Source: UBA8653 sp963978155
Lineage (GTDB): Bacteria > Planctomycetota > Phycisphaerae > Phycisphaerales > SM1A02
Length of the DNA stretch: 5,930 bases
Reading direction: 5' to 3'
Assembly (NCBI GenBank): GCA_963978155.1
Contig: CAXBRK010000130.1
Location: forward strand, 1 to 5,930
Translations under genes and position numbers: made by a program
Shown here: positions 1 to 5,930 of the stretch, piece after piece
Layout of the letters: every line of letters starts with the position of its first letter
Numbering within the stretch: position 1 is the stretch's first letter
The notes under the pieces: generated by a model
Database searches by the model: none
What the model saw: only the letters and a program-made list of their open reading frames with translations
Told to the model about the DNA's origin: nothing

Positions 1-540
1 CAACCCCGCCGCCAGACCACCGAGCGCTGCCCCGCCGGCCGCTTGTCCGGGATCGTTCGAGACCGCAGCCAAATGAGCAATCGGGAGGGCCACGAGCATG
101 GCCAGCCAGCCCACGGCCTGTCGATCAGGCACACCCTGGTCGGGCGGCTCAGGCCGGCAGGCCGGGCCGGTCACTTTGGTCAGCACCGCAGAAACACCAA
201 AGATGGCGGCCGAGAGCACAAGACCATCCCAAAGAAGACCAGCAGTGGTGGGAACAAAGAATCGGTCGAGGGTGGGGGCAAGGTGCCGACCAGCGGCCCA
301 AAGCACGATGCCAAAGGCAAACAGCCCCCCGCCTCCGTCTCCAAACCGAAAAGCAACCACTGCGGCTCCAGTGGCCACGGCAACGGCCACGATCATGGCC
401 CCTCCGGTCACGACATCAGAGAACACCAAAGGGCCGTGAGGCGGGGTGCCCTGAGGGCCCGCCCCAACCACAAAGGCGGCGAGAATCATGCCAAAGACCA
501 TGGACAAGGTTCGAATCGAGCTGCGCCAGGTGTCGTCCAT
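1..540 (-). CDS. Multi-pass membrane protein of unknown function, 3'-truncated by the window edge
   Basis: Reading the - strand from the ATG at 540-538 gives 180 codons without a stop, continuing past the left edge, so the C-terminus is missing. The protein begins MDDTWRSSIRTLSMVFGM and is rich in Ala, Val, Gly and Leu. Hydrophobic stretches suitable for membrane segments lie at about residues 11-27, 44-64, 71-84, 99-121 and 142-161, and another may start near 166. A Pro- and charge-rich loop (about 125-141, with PEPPDQG) lies between the fourth and fifth. The hydrophobic pattern supports this frame over the + strand frame opposite it, which gives a low-complexity His/Gly/Lys-rich product. 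A purine-rich GAAGGG lies 8 nt upstream of the ATG. The gene is divergent from hutH with only 39 nt between starts. I recognise no family motif. A transporter would fit the context, but nothing in the residues shows this. Confidence 0.72.
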   Translation of the reverse strand, partial: MDDTWRSSIRTLSMVFGMILAAFVVGAGPQGTPPHGPLVFSDVVTGGAMIVAVAVATGAAVVAFRFGDGGGGLFAFGIVLWAAGRHLAPTLDRFFVPTTAGLLWDGLVLSAAIFGVSAVLTKVTGPACRPEPPDQGVPDRQAVGWLAMLVALPIAHLAAVSNDPGQAAGGAALGGLAAGL

Positions 541-579
541 CTTTTCCGCCCTTCGTTGAACCGTTATCGTCCAAGCACG
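541..579. promoter_or_regulatory. Short divergent spacer between the membrane-protein gene and hutH
   Basis: Only 39 nt separate the two divergent start codons. Any promoters must sit here and overlap each other, or extend into the opposite gene. The sequence includes TTGAACCGTTATCGT, but no convincing -35/-10 pair with normal spacing and no clear operator palindrome is visible. The regulatory role is inferred from geometry alone. Confidence 0.3.
549..554 (-). promoter_or_regulatory. Possible ribosome binding site of the left membrane-protein gene
   Basis: On the - strand GAAGGG lies 8 nt before the ATG at 540. It is a partial match to the Shine-Dalgarno consensus and supports that start. 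hutH, on the other strand, has no comparable purine-rich site before either of its candidate ATGs. Confidence 0.35.
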
Positions 580-2103
580 ATGTCCGCCATGAAACCATTG
601 GTATTGAATTCCGGACCATTGGCCATGGCCGATGCTCTGGATGTCATCCGCAATCATCGCCCGGTCACCCTTGGGCCAGAAGCCATGGAAGCCATGGACA
701 AGGCGCAAGCTGCGGTGGAGAACCTCGCCAACCAAACAGAACCAACCTACGGCGTCAACACAGGGTTTGGCTCGCTGTCACGCCACCGCATTGAGAAAGA
801 AGATCTGGAACAACTCCAGACCAACCTGATTCGATCGCATGCCGCTGGAGTCGGCGAACCACTTCCAGTCCCTGTGGTACGGGGCATGATGCTTCTCTTA
901 GCCGCAAGCTTGGCACGAGGTCACTCAGGCGCCCGCCCGGTCGTGGCCACCACGCTATTAGAACTGCTGAACCACAACGCAACACCAGTGATTCCCTCAC
1001 GCGGTTCGGTGGGGGCATCCGGCGACTTGGCGCCTTTGGCCCATTTGGCCTTGGTGCTGATCGGCGAAGGCGAAGTGCATGACCAAAGCGGCACCTGTTC
1101 CGGCAAGGACGCCCTTGAACGCATTGGCTTGGCTCCACTCAAACTTGCCACCAAGGAGGGGTTGGCCCTGATCAATGGGACGCACCTCATGGCCGCGTAT
1201 GGCATCGTGCTTCTTGAAGAGGCCCACAGCCTGCTCGCTCACGCCACTGACATCGCCGCCCTCTCGATCGATGCATGCTTGGGCACGGATGCCTACCTCA
1301 ACGACGAGCTGTATGACATTCGCAACCATCCCGGCCCGGTTCGAGTGGCCAAACGGATGCGGGACCGCTTGAGCGGATCTTCCATTTTGAAATCACATTT
1401 GGAAGATGACCCCAGAGTGCAAGACCCCTACTCACTCCGGGCCACACCAACCGTTCTGGGCTCCTGCCTCGATCAACTCGAAAGCATTGAAGCCGTCTTT
1501 GCCCGCGAACTGGGCGCGGTCACGGACAACCCCATCGTGCTCCATGATGGTCGCGCCATTTCGGGGGCAAACTTCCACGGCATGCCGCTGGCCCTGGCTT
1601 TGGACCAACTCAAGCTGAGCCTCGCGGCCATGGCCGGCATCAGTGAACGGCGAACGTATTGGCTCCTTTCGGGCCGGGACGATCAATCCGGGGTCCCCGC
1701 CTATCTCGCCCGGGAAGCTGGGCTGGAGTCCGGCCTCATGATTGCCCAGTACACCGCCGCAGCACTGGTCAACGAAATCAGGGTGGCCTGCGCTCCGGCG
1801 TCTTGCCACAACATCTCAACGAGCGCCGGCATTGAGGATTTCAACTCCTTCGGCCCCACCGCAGCCTTTGGAGCGCAGCACGCTCTTGATTTGGCCACCA
1901 AGGTCCTCGCGGTGGAACTCCTGTGCTCCGCCGACGCGGTGGAATTGCGACGCCCTCTTCGTTCAGGTGAGGGCAACGAAGAACTGTTTGCTTGGGTGCG
2001 TGAATTGGTCAGTTCCCGGCACACCGACCGCCCTCTGGGTTCAGACATCGAAGCTCTGGCCAGCGCTCTTCGCGGCACAAACCCGACTAGGATCGAAGCA
2101 TGA
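580..2103 (+). CDS. hutH: Histidine ammonia-lyase (histidase)
   Basis: This cytoplasmic enzyme removes ammonia from L-histidine to give trans-urocanate, the first step of histidine degradation. From the ATG at 580 it is 507 aa, close to the usual 500-510. The Ala-Ser-Gly triad that cyclises to the MIO cofactor is at 146-148 in GSVGASGDLAPLAHL. Other family landmarks are Tyr57 in YGVNTGFGSL, the Ser86-His87 pair typical of histidine rather than Phe/Tyr lyases, Asn199 in ALINGTH, Tyr284 and Arg287 in QDPYSLR, and Glu419. An ATG at 589 (MKPLVLNSG) is an equally good start and aligns best with family N-termini; neither has a clear Shine-Dalgarno. The frame stays open upstream to 43, but that stretch is antisense to the membrane-protein gene and should not be included. 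Some C-terminal motifs are unusual: NFHGMP (family usually NFHGEP or similar) and SAGIEDFNSFG (usually SANQEDHVSMG). The stop overlaps the hutU start. Confidence 0.95.
   Translation: MSAMKPLVLNSGPLAMADALDVIRNHRPVTLGPEAMEAMDKAQAAVENLANQTEPTYGVNTGFGSLSRHRIEKEDLEQLQTNLIRSHAAGVGEPLPVPVVRGMMLLLAASLARGHSGARPVVATTLLELLNHNATPVIPSRGSVGASGDLAPLAHLALVLIGEGEVHDQSGTCSGKDALERIGLAPLKLATKEGLALINGTHLMAAYGIVLLEEAHSLLAHATDIAALSIDACLGTDAYLNDELYDIRNHPGPVRVAKRMRDRLSGSSILKSHLEDDPRVQDPYSLRATPTVLGSCLDQLESIEAVFARELGAVTDNPIVLHDGRAISGANFHGMPLALALDQLKLSLAAMAGISERRTYWLLSGRDDQSGVPAYLAREAGLESGLMIAQYTAAALVNEIRVACAPASCHNISTSAGIEDFNSFGPTAAFGAQHALDLATKVLAVELLCSADAVELRRPLRSGEGNEELFAWVRELVSSRHTDRPLGSDIEALASALRGTNPTRIEA
2089..2092 (+). 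promoter_or_regulatory. Ribosome binding site of hutU inside the end of hutH
   Basis: AGGA lies 7 nt before the hutU ATG at 2100, within the last hutH codons. Together with the ATGA stop/start overlap it fixes the hutU start and suggests translational coupling to hutH. Confidence 0.5.
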
Positions 2104-3767
2104 CCAAGACCCGCACCATCCGAGCCCCCCGCGGCACCGAACGCTCCTGCAAATCATGGGCCGCCGAAGGGGCCTTGCGGATGTTGATGAACAACCTTGA
2201 CCCCGAGGTTGCCGAAATCCCAGAACAGCTGGTGGTCTATGGCGGACGCGGGCAGGCGGCCAGGTCTTGGGAGGCATTCGATGCCATCGTCCGGGAACTC
2301 CAAAATCTGGAGCCAGACCAAACCCTCCTGGTGCAGTCTGGAAAACCGGTTGGGGTGATCCAAACCCACGAGGATGCTCCTCGTGTGATGATTGCCAACT
2401 CAAATCTTGTCCCTCACTGGGCCACCCAATCGCATTTTGACGACTTGGCCGACCGCGGCTTGATGATGTACGGCCAAATGACCGCTGGCTCTTGGATCTA
2501 CATCGGAACCCAGGGCATCTTGCAGGGCACTTTTGAAACCTTCGCCGAGTGCGCTCGGCAGCACTTTGGCGGAACGCTCAAAGGCACGTTGAATGTCACC
2601 GCCGGATGCGGCGGTATGGGCGGTGCTCAACCATTGGCGATCACCCTCAATGATGGCACCGCTCTGATTGCCGATTGCTGTCAAGAACGCTTGGACAAAC
2701 GTGTGCACGACCGGTACCTCGACGAAATCGTCGAAGGCCTCGACGCCGCCATCGACCGGGCGCTCGAAGCAAAAGCACAAGGCGAAGCGGTCAGCATTGG
2801 CTGGTGCGGCACCGCGGTGGCCCTGCTGGAACGACTGGAAGCGCGGGGCATCGTGCCTGACACCCTGACCGACCAAACGAGTGCGCACGATCCTCTTTGG
2901 GGGTACTACCCAGAGGGAATGAGCCGGGCCGATGCGGACGAACTACGCGACCGCGATCCCGAGCAATACGTCAAACTCAGCACCCATGCGATGCGACGAC
3001 ACGTGGAACTCATGTTGTCGATGCAACGATCTGGATCCAAGGTCTTTGACTACGGCAACAACCTCCGTCAACGCGCACTTGATGCTGGCTGTGGTGATGC
3101 GTTTGCCTTCCCAGGCTTCGTCCCCGCATACATTCGTCCTCAGTTCTGCCGAGGGCGCGGTCCCTTCCGCTGGGCCGCCTTGTCGGGCGATCCCAACGAC
3201 ATCAAAGTCACGGACCAGGCACTGCTCGAGCTCTTCCCCGAAGACGAGTCTCTTCGCCGGTGGCTGGAAGCGGCCGAAGAACGGGTGGCCTTCCAAGGAC
3301 TCCCGTCTCGAATTTGTTGGCTCGGTCTCGGCGAGCGAGACAAGGCGGGAAGACTGTTCAATCAATTGGTGGCCGAAGGCAAAGTCTCCGCCCCCATCGT
3401 GATTGGTCGCGATCACCTTGATTGCGGCTCCGTGGCTTCCCCCAACCGAGAAACCGAAGCAATGCTCGATGGCACCGATGCCGTTTCGGACTGGCCGTTG
3501 TTGAACTTTGCCACCAACATCGCTTCCGGCGCGTCGTGGGTCTCGTTCCACCATGGTGGCGGCGTGGGCATCGGCTTCAGCCAACACGCCGGCCAGGTGA
3601 TTGTGGCCGACGGCACGGAAGCGGCTGACCGCAGACTGGCCCGGGTGCTGACCAACGACCCCATGATGGGCGTCTTCCGACACGCCGATGCGGGGTACGA
3701 AGAGGCGATGGATTGCGCAAACGAACAAGGCGTCCGGCTCCCCATGCATCCCGACGCCCTCCCTTAA
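2100..3767 (+). CDS. hutU: Urocanate hydratase (urocanase)
   Basis: This enzyme adds water to urocanate, using tightly bound NAD+ as electrophile, to make 4-imidazolone-5-propionate, the second step of histidine catabolism in the cytoplasm. The protein is 555 aa, essentially the length of the Pseudomonas putida enzyme. The N-terminal IRAPRG and LRMLMNNLDPEVAE blocks match the family. Tyr47 in VVYGGRG corresponds to the conserved Tyr near position 52. The NAD-binding glycine-rich block TAGCGGMGGAQPLA is at 167-180. FDYGNNLR is at 316-323 and YIRPQFCRGRGPFRW at 344-358. The urocanase signature FQGLPSRICW is at 398-407 and holds the conserved Cys406 (Cys410 in P. putida). DHLDCGSVASPNRE starts at 438 and HHGGGVGIG is at 484-492. 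All key blocks are present, so it should be active. The start overlaps the hutH stop by 4 nt and hutI follows after 12 nt, consistent with one transcript. Confidence 0.98.
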   Translation: MTKTRTIRAPRGTERSCKSWAAEGALRMLMNNLDPEVAEIPEQLVVYGGRGQAARSWEAFDAIVRELQNLEPDQTLLVQSGKPVGVIQTHEDAPRVMIANSNLVPHWATQSHFDDLADRGLMMYGQMTAGSWIYIGTQGILQGTFETFAECARQHFGGTLKGTLNVTAGCGGMGGAQPLAITLNDGTALIADCCQERLDKRVHDRYLDEIVEGLDAAIDRALEAKAQGEAVSIGWCGTAVALLERLEARGIVPDTLTDQTSAHDPLWGYYPEGMSRADADELRDRDPEQYVKLSTHAMRRHVELMLSMQRSGSKVFDYGNNLRQRALDAGCGDAFAFPGFVPAYIRPQFCRGRGPFRWAALSGDPNDIKVTDQALLELFPEDESLRRWLEAAEERVAFQGLPSRICWLGLGERDKAGRLFNQLVAEGKVSAPIVIGRDHLDCGSVASPNRETEAMLDGTDAVSDWPLLNFATNIASGASWVSFHHGGGVGIGFSQHAGQVIVADGTEAADRRLARVLTNDPMMGVFRHADAGYEEAMDCANEQGVRLPMHPDALP

Positions 3768-3779
3768 GATGAATGTTCA

Positions 3780-5120
3780 GTGAACGGCCACGCCATACTC
3801 ATCGACAACGCGCGGGTGCTCACGCTCGAAGGCCCTCCCGGCCCCCGGTCAGGACCTTGGCACGGTGAACTTGGCGTCATCGAACAGGGATGGGTTTTTG
3901 CCAGAAATGGCACCATCGAAGCGGTGGGCAAGGGGCAAGCCCCTCAGATGGAAATGCACGAGGGGGAATCTTTTCTGGCGGTCGACGCCTCCGGCCTGGT
4001 GCTCATGCCAACCTGGACGGACTGCCACACCCACGCGTGCTGGACTGGCAGCGCGAACCGCATCCAAGAGTGGTCGGAACTCCGCAGCGGACGCTCTTAT
4101 CTGGAGATCCTGGAAAGTGGCGGGGGCATCATGTCCACGGTCCGTTCGGTGCGTGAAGCCAGCATGACGGAACTCAGCGATGCATTTTTGCATCGATTGA
4201 CCGCCATGATCTCTCTAGGCACGGGCACCATCGAAGTCAAGACGGGATACGGGCTGGAGCTGGAAGCGGAACTGAAAATGATGCGTTCGCTCCACCGGAC
4301 CGCCACTGAAGTCAGCAGCAAGTTTTTCCCCATGCGGATGCAAGGCACCTTTCTTGGCGCGCATGCCATAGACCGGGACAACCCAAATTACGTTGAGTAC
4401 TGCATTCAAAAAATGCTGCCCAAGATTCTGGAAGAGTTTCCCTGCGTGCCCGTCGACGCGTACTGCGAAGAAGGGGCTTGGTCACCAGACGACACCGAAC
4501 GGCTTCTCCGTGCCGCGAAAGATCAAGGCTGCCCCATCCGTGTGCATGCTGATCAATTCAACGATCTTGGCATGACCGCCCGGGCGGTGGCTTTGGGCGC
4601 CCGAAGCGTGGACCACCTGGAAGCTTCTCGACCTGAAACCCTGGACGTCCTGGCAAGCTCATCAACCATCGGGGTAATGCTGCCCATCTGCGGACTGCAC
4701 ATTGACGATCGGTTTGCCGATGGTCGCGGCATCGTGGATCGCGGGGGCTCCGTTGCGGTGGCCACCAATTGCAATCCCGGAAGCGCGCCGAGCCCATCCA
4801 TGCCGCTGGCCGTGGCCTTGGCGGTCCGCAAAAACGGCTTGACCCCCAACGAAGCGATCGTGGCTGGCACGTGGAATGCCGCATGCGTGCTGGGCACCCA
4901 AGGCGAAGACGCCACCGCCATGATTGCCCCCGGTCAGCCCGCTGATTTTCAACTTCTTGATGGAGAGCAAGAAGGATGCGTCAGTTGGGAACTGGGCAGC
5001 GCAGGGCCTCGATTGGTTGTGATCGGCGGCAGGGTGGCCCACCAACGTGCCGTGGCCATGCAGCACATCGAGAACCCATTCGATGACGATACTGATGGGT
5101 CCGCTTCTGACGAAGCGTAG
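3780..5120 (+). CDS. hutI: Imidazolonepropionase, with Asn at an expected metal-ligand position
   Basis: This amidohydrolase-family enzyme opens the ring of 4-imidazolone-5-propionate to give N-formimino-L-glutamate, the third step of the pathway. The GTG at 3780 is the only plausible start, since the hutU TAA lies in the same frame 12 nt upstream; the ATGs at 3769 and 3773 are out of frame. The product is 446 aa, somewhat longer than the usual 400-420. The metal-binding HxH is His83/His85 in DCHTHACW. Further landmarks are ESGGGIMSTVR from 112, EVKTGYGLE at 152-160, YCEEGAWS from 228, His256 in VHADQF and His279 in SVDHLE. At the position of the family's Asp ligand (usually TDxNPG) the sequence reads TNCNPG, with Asn330 (codon AAT at 4767-4769). 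The extra length is in the N-terminal domain (PPGPRSGPWHG, 19-29) and an acidic tail from about 431. Operon position supports HutI; activity is less certain than for HutU. Confidence 0.93.
   Translation: MNGHAILIDNARVLTLEGPPGPRSGPWHGELGVIEQGWVFARNGTIEAVGKGQAPQMEMHEGESFLAVDASGLVLMPTWTDCHTHACWTGSANRIQEWSELRSGRSYLEILESGGGIMSTVRSVREASMTELSDAFLHRLTAMISLGTGTIEVKTGYGLELEAELKMMRSLHRTATEVSSKFFPMRMQGTFLGAHAIDRDNPNYVEYCIQKMLPKILEEFPCVPVDAYCEEGAWSPDDTERLLRAAKDQGCPIRVHADQFNDLGMTARAVALGARSVDHLEASRPETLDVLASSSTIGVMLPICGLHIDDRFADGRGIVDRGGSVAVATNCNPGSAPSPSMPLAVALAVRKNGLTPNEAIVAGTWNAACVLGTQGEDATAMIAPGQPADFQLLDGEQEGCVSWELGSAGPRLVVIGGRVAHQRAVAMQHIENPFDDDTDGSASDEA
5102..5117. repeat. Small perfect inverted repeat just before the hutI stop
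   Basis: CGCTTC (5102-5107) and GAAGCG (5112-5117) can pair around the 4-nt loop TGAC, ending immediately before the TAG stop of hutI. The stem is only 6 bp and no T-run follows, so it is not a standard intrinsic terminator. It may be chance, or a weak 3'-end structure. Confidence 0.3.
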
Positions 5121-5135
5121 AGCGGGCAGCCGTAT

Positions 5136-5215
5136 ATTTCAGTCACGCATTTCAGTCACGCATTTCAGTCACGCATTTCAGTCACGCATTTCAGTCACGC
5201 ACTTCAGCCAAACGC
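5136..5215. repeat. 13-bp tandem repeat between convergent hutI and folE2
   Basis: The unit ATTTCAGTCACGC occurs five times in a row without a mismatch (5136-5148, 5149-5161, 5162-5174, 5175-5187, 5188-5200). A degenerate sixth copy, ACTTCAGCCAAACGC, follows at 5201-5215. The sequence just before the first copy (CAGCCGTAT) also resembles a decayed unit, and both edges share CAGCC where the core has CAGTC. The array starts 15 nt after the hutI stop and ends 1 nt before the folE2 stop codon. The identical copies suggest recent slippage expansion. The unit length is not a multiple of three and the region is not coding. No intrinsic terminator is visible in the 96-nt spacer, so the array occupies the place where convergent transcription should end. 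Confidence 0.93.
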
Positions 5216-5216
5216 A

Positions 5217-5930
5217 TCAATCAAGAGGCGAGGCACTGTCGTCGCCGCAGCCCTTCACGATCGCCCAAGCATCGTGAGCGTGGATGGACTCTTCGTTGAC
5301 GGCTTTGATCTTAAACCGACCGACTCCAGGAATGGAACGCAGGCCGGTGGCCACCTCACGCACCAAATCCTCAACAAAGCGAGGCCGTTCGTATGCGGTT
5401 TCCGTGAATGCTTTTTCGTCCGGGCGTTTGAGCAATGGGAACACGGTGCAAGAAGCTGAAGATTCCGCCACCTCAACAAGTTCGGCCAAAGAAACCGGAC
5501 CGGTGACTCCAATGCGAACGCGAGCCCGTTGGTTGTGTGCGCCATAAGCACTGATCTCACGACTGCAAGGGCAGAGACTGGTAGCAAGCACCCCGACTTC
5601 GGTCACCAGTTTGGTGTGGACTTTTCCCTCAACTCTCCGCGCACGCAATTTCCAAGCGAAATCAAATGGAACTGGAAGATCGATCTCGGTCACCGGACTC
5701 GATCGCTTCAGCAGAAATCGCCCCTTGATTCGGACCCGTCCGTCCTCCGCTTCCAATCGATCCAGCAGGTCTTCGGAAAAATGTTCAAGACTCTCACGAG
5801 AAACCGCGGCCGAATCCTCGGCACTGAACCGAGAAGCAAGTTCGACAAACCGGCTCATGTGGGTGCCGCGCACGCCTTCGGCCAAGCTGACCGCAAGGTC
5901 CCAAGTCCCGAGCGTGGATTGGAGCCGACC
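5217..5930 (-). CDS. folE2: GTP cyclohydrolase FolE2 (type IB), N-terminus cut by the window edge
   Basis: This cytoplasmic enzyme converts GTP to 7,8-dihydroneopterin triphosphate, the first step of tetrahydrofolate synthesis and a source of pterin precursors. The frame is open to the right edge and 237 residues are visible. The fragment reads GTWDLAVSLAEGVRGTHMSR near its start, so the TTG at 5885 is internal. The family is usually about 260-300 aa, so a few tens of residues are missing. FolE2 hallmarks, numbered in the visible fragment, are RGTHMSRF from 21, SLCPCSREIS with the catalytic-site Cys120, His132 in GAHNQR, Glu172 in KRPDEK, and Glu214/His217 in EESIHAHDA. These match the Cys/His/Glu metal-site pattern of characterised FolE2 (Cys147 and His159 in the Neisseria enzyme). 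It is unrelated in sequence to FolE type IA. Some bacteria express FolE2 under zinc limitation, but the promoter is outside the window. The gene is convergent with hutI. Confidence 0.95.
   Translation of the reverse strand, partial: GRLQSTLGTWDLAVSLAEGVRGTHMSRFVELASRFSAEDSAAVSRESLEHFSEDLLDRLEAEDGRVRIKGRFLLKRSSPVTEIDLPVPFDFAWKLRARRVEGKVHTKLVTEVGVLATSLCPCSREISAYGAHNQRARVRIGVTGPVSLAELVEVAESSASCTVFPLLKRPDEKAFTETAYERPRFVEDLVREVATGLRSIPGVGRFKIKAVNEESIHAHDAWAIVKGCGDDSASPLD

Noticed and set aside
98..439. 113-codon + strand open frame rich in Pro, Thr and Ala
   Set aside because: It is another shadow of the - strand membrane-protein gene and shows no domain-like composition.
43..579. In-frame N-terminal extension of hutH (about 179 residues, His/Gly/Lys-rich)
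   Set aside because: Histidases start near position 580-589 of this window by alignment of the N-terminal block, and the extension is antisense to a convincing membrane-protein frame; its composition is low-complexity.
3325..3341. GTCTCG/CGAGAC inverted repeat
   Set aside because: It is a 6-bp stem inside the conserved hutU coding region (LGLGERD) and is explained by codon choice.
2943..3749. 268-codon - strand open frame opposite hutU
   Set aside because: It lies entirely within the well-conserved hutU coding region; long antisense frames are common in GC-rich genes and no family motif is visible.
3769..3783. Five-codon ATG frame between hutU and hutI
   Set aside because: It is too short to support as a gene, is out of frame with hutI and has no clear ribosome binding site; the junction is simply a 12-nt gap.
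5136..5215. CRISPR array
   Set aside because: The 13-bp units are directly contiguous, with no spacers, and are far shorter than CRISPR repeats.
5047..5277. + strand open frame running through the tandem repeat with a periodic peptide
   Set aside because: It overlaps the end of hutI, the 13-bp repeat and the end of folE2; the periodic peptide is just the repeat translated in successive frames.

Overview
The window carries a compact histidine-utilisation (hut) cluster. Three genes on the + strand, hutH, hutU and hutI, are packed as one apparent operon: a 4-nt ATGA overlap joins hutH to hutU and a 12-nt gap separates hutU from hutI. Two partial genes on the - strand flank the cluster. On the left is a multi-pass membrane protein of unknown function that runs off the left edge. 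On the right is folE2 (GTP cyclohydrolase IB), which enters from the right edge and is convergent with hutI.

Layout: 1-540 (-) is a membrane protein fragment. 541-579 is a 39-nt divergent spacer. 580-2103 (+) is hutH, 2100-3767 (+) is hutU and 3780-5120 (+) is hutI. 5121-5216 is a 96-nt convergent spacer largely filled by a 13-bp tandem repeat with five perfect copies. 5217-5930 (-) is folE2. No RNA genes, insertion sequences, CRISPR arrays or phage genes were seen.

Together HutH (L-histidine to urocanate), HutU (urocanate to 4-imidazolone-5-propionate) and HutI (imidazolonepropionate to N-formimino-L-glutamate) make up the shared upper part of histidine catabolism. The enzyme that would process formiminoglutamate (HutG, HutF/HutG or a THF-dependent formiminotransferase) and a hut regulator are not in the window. 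FolE2 catalyses the first step of tetrahydrofolate biosynthesis. Its adjacency may be chance, or may reflect a folate or metal link, and the sequence does not decide.

The organism is a bacterium with moderately high GC by eye and tight gene packing. HutU is conventional. HutH and HutI are recognisable but diverge from the well-known Pseudomonas and Bacillus enzymes, which suggests a lineage away from the classical models. A phylum cannot be named reliably from this sequence. I found no clearly new multi-gene system. The points most worth a second look are an Asp-to-Asn change at the expected metal-ligand position of HutI, the recently expanded 13-bp repeat, and the membrane-protein gene that lies antisense to a misleading N-terminal extension of hutH.
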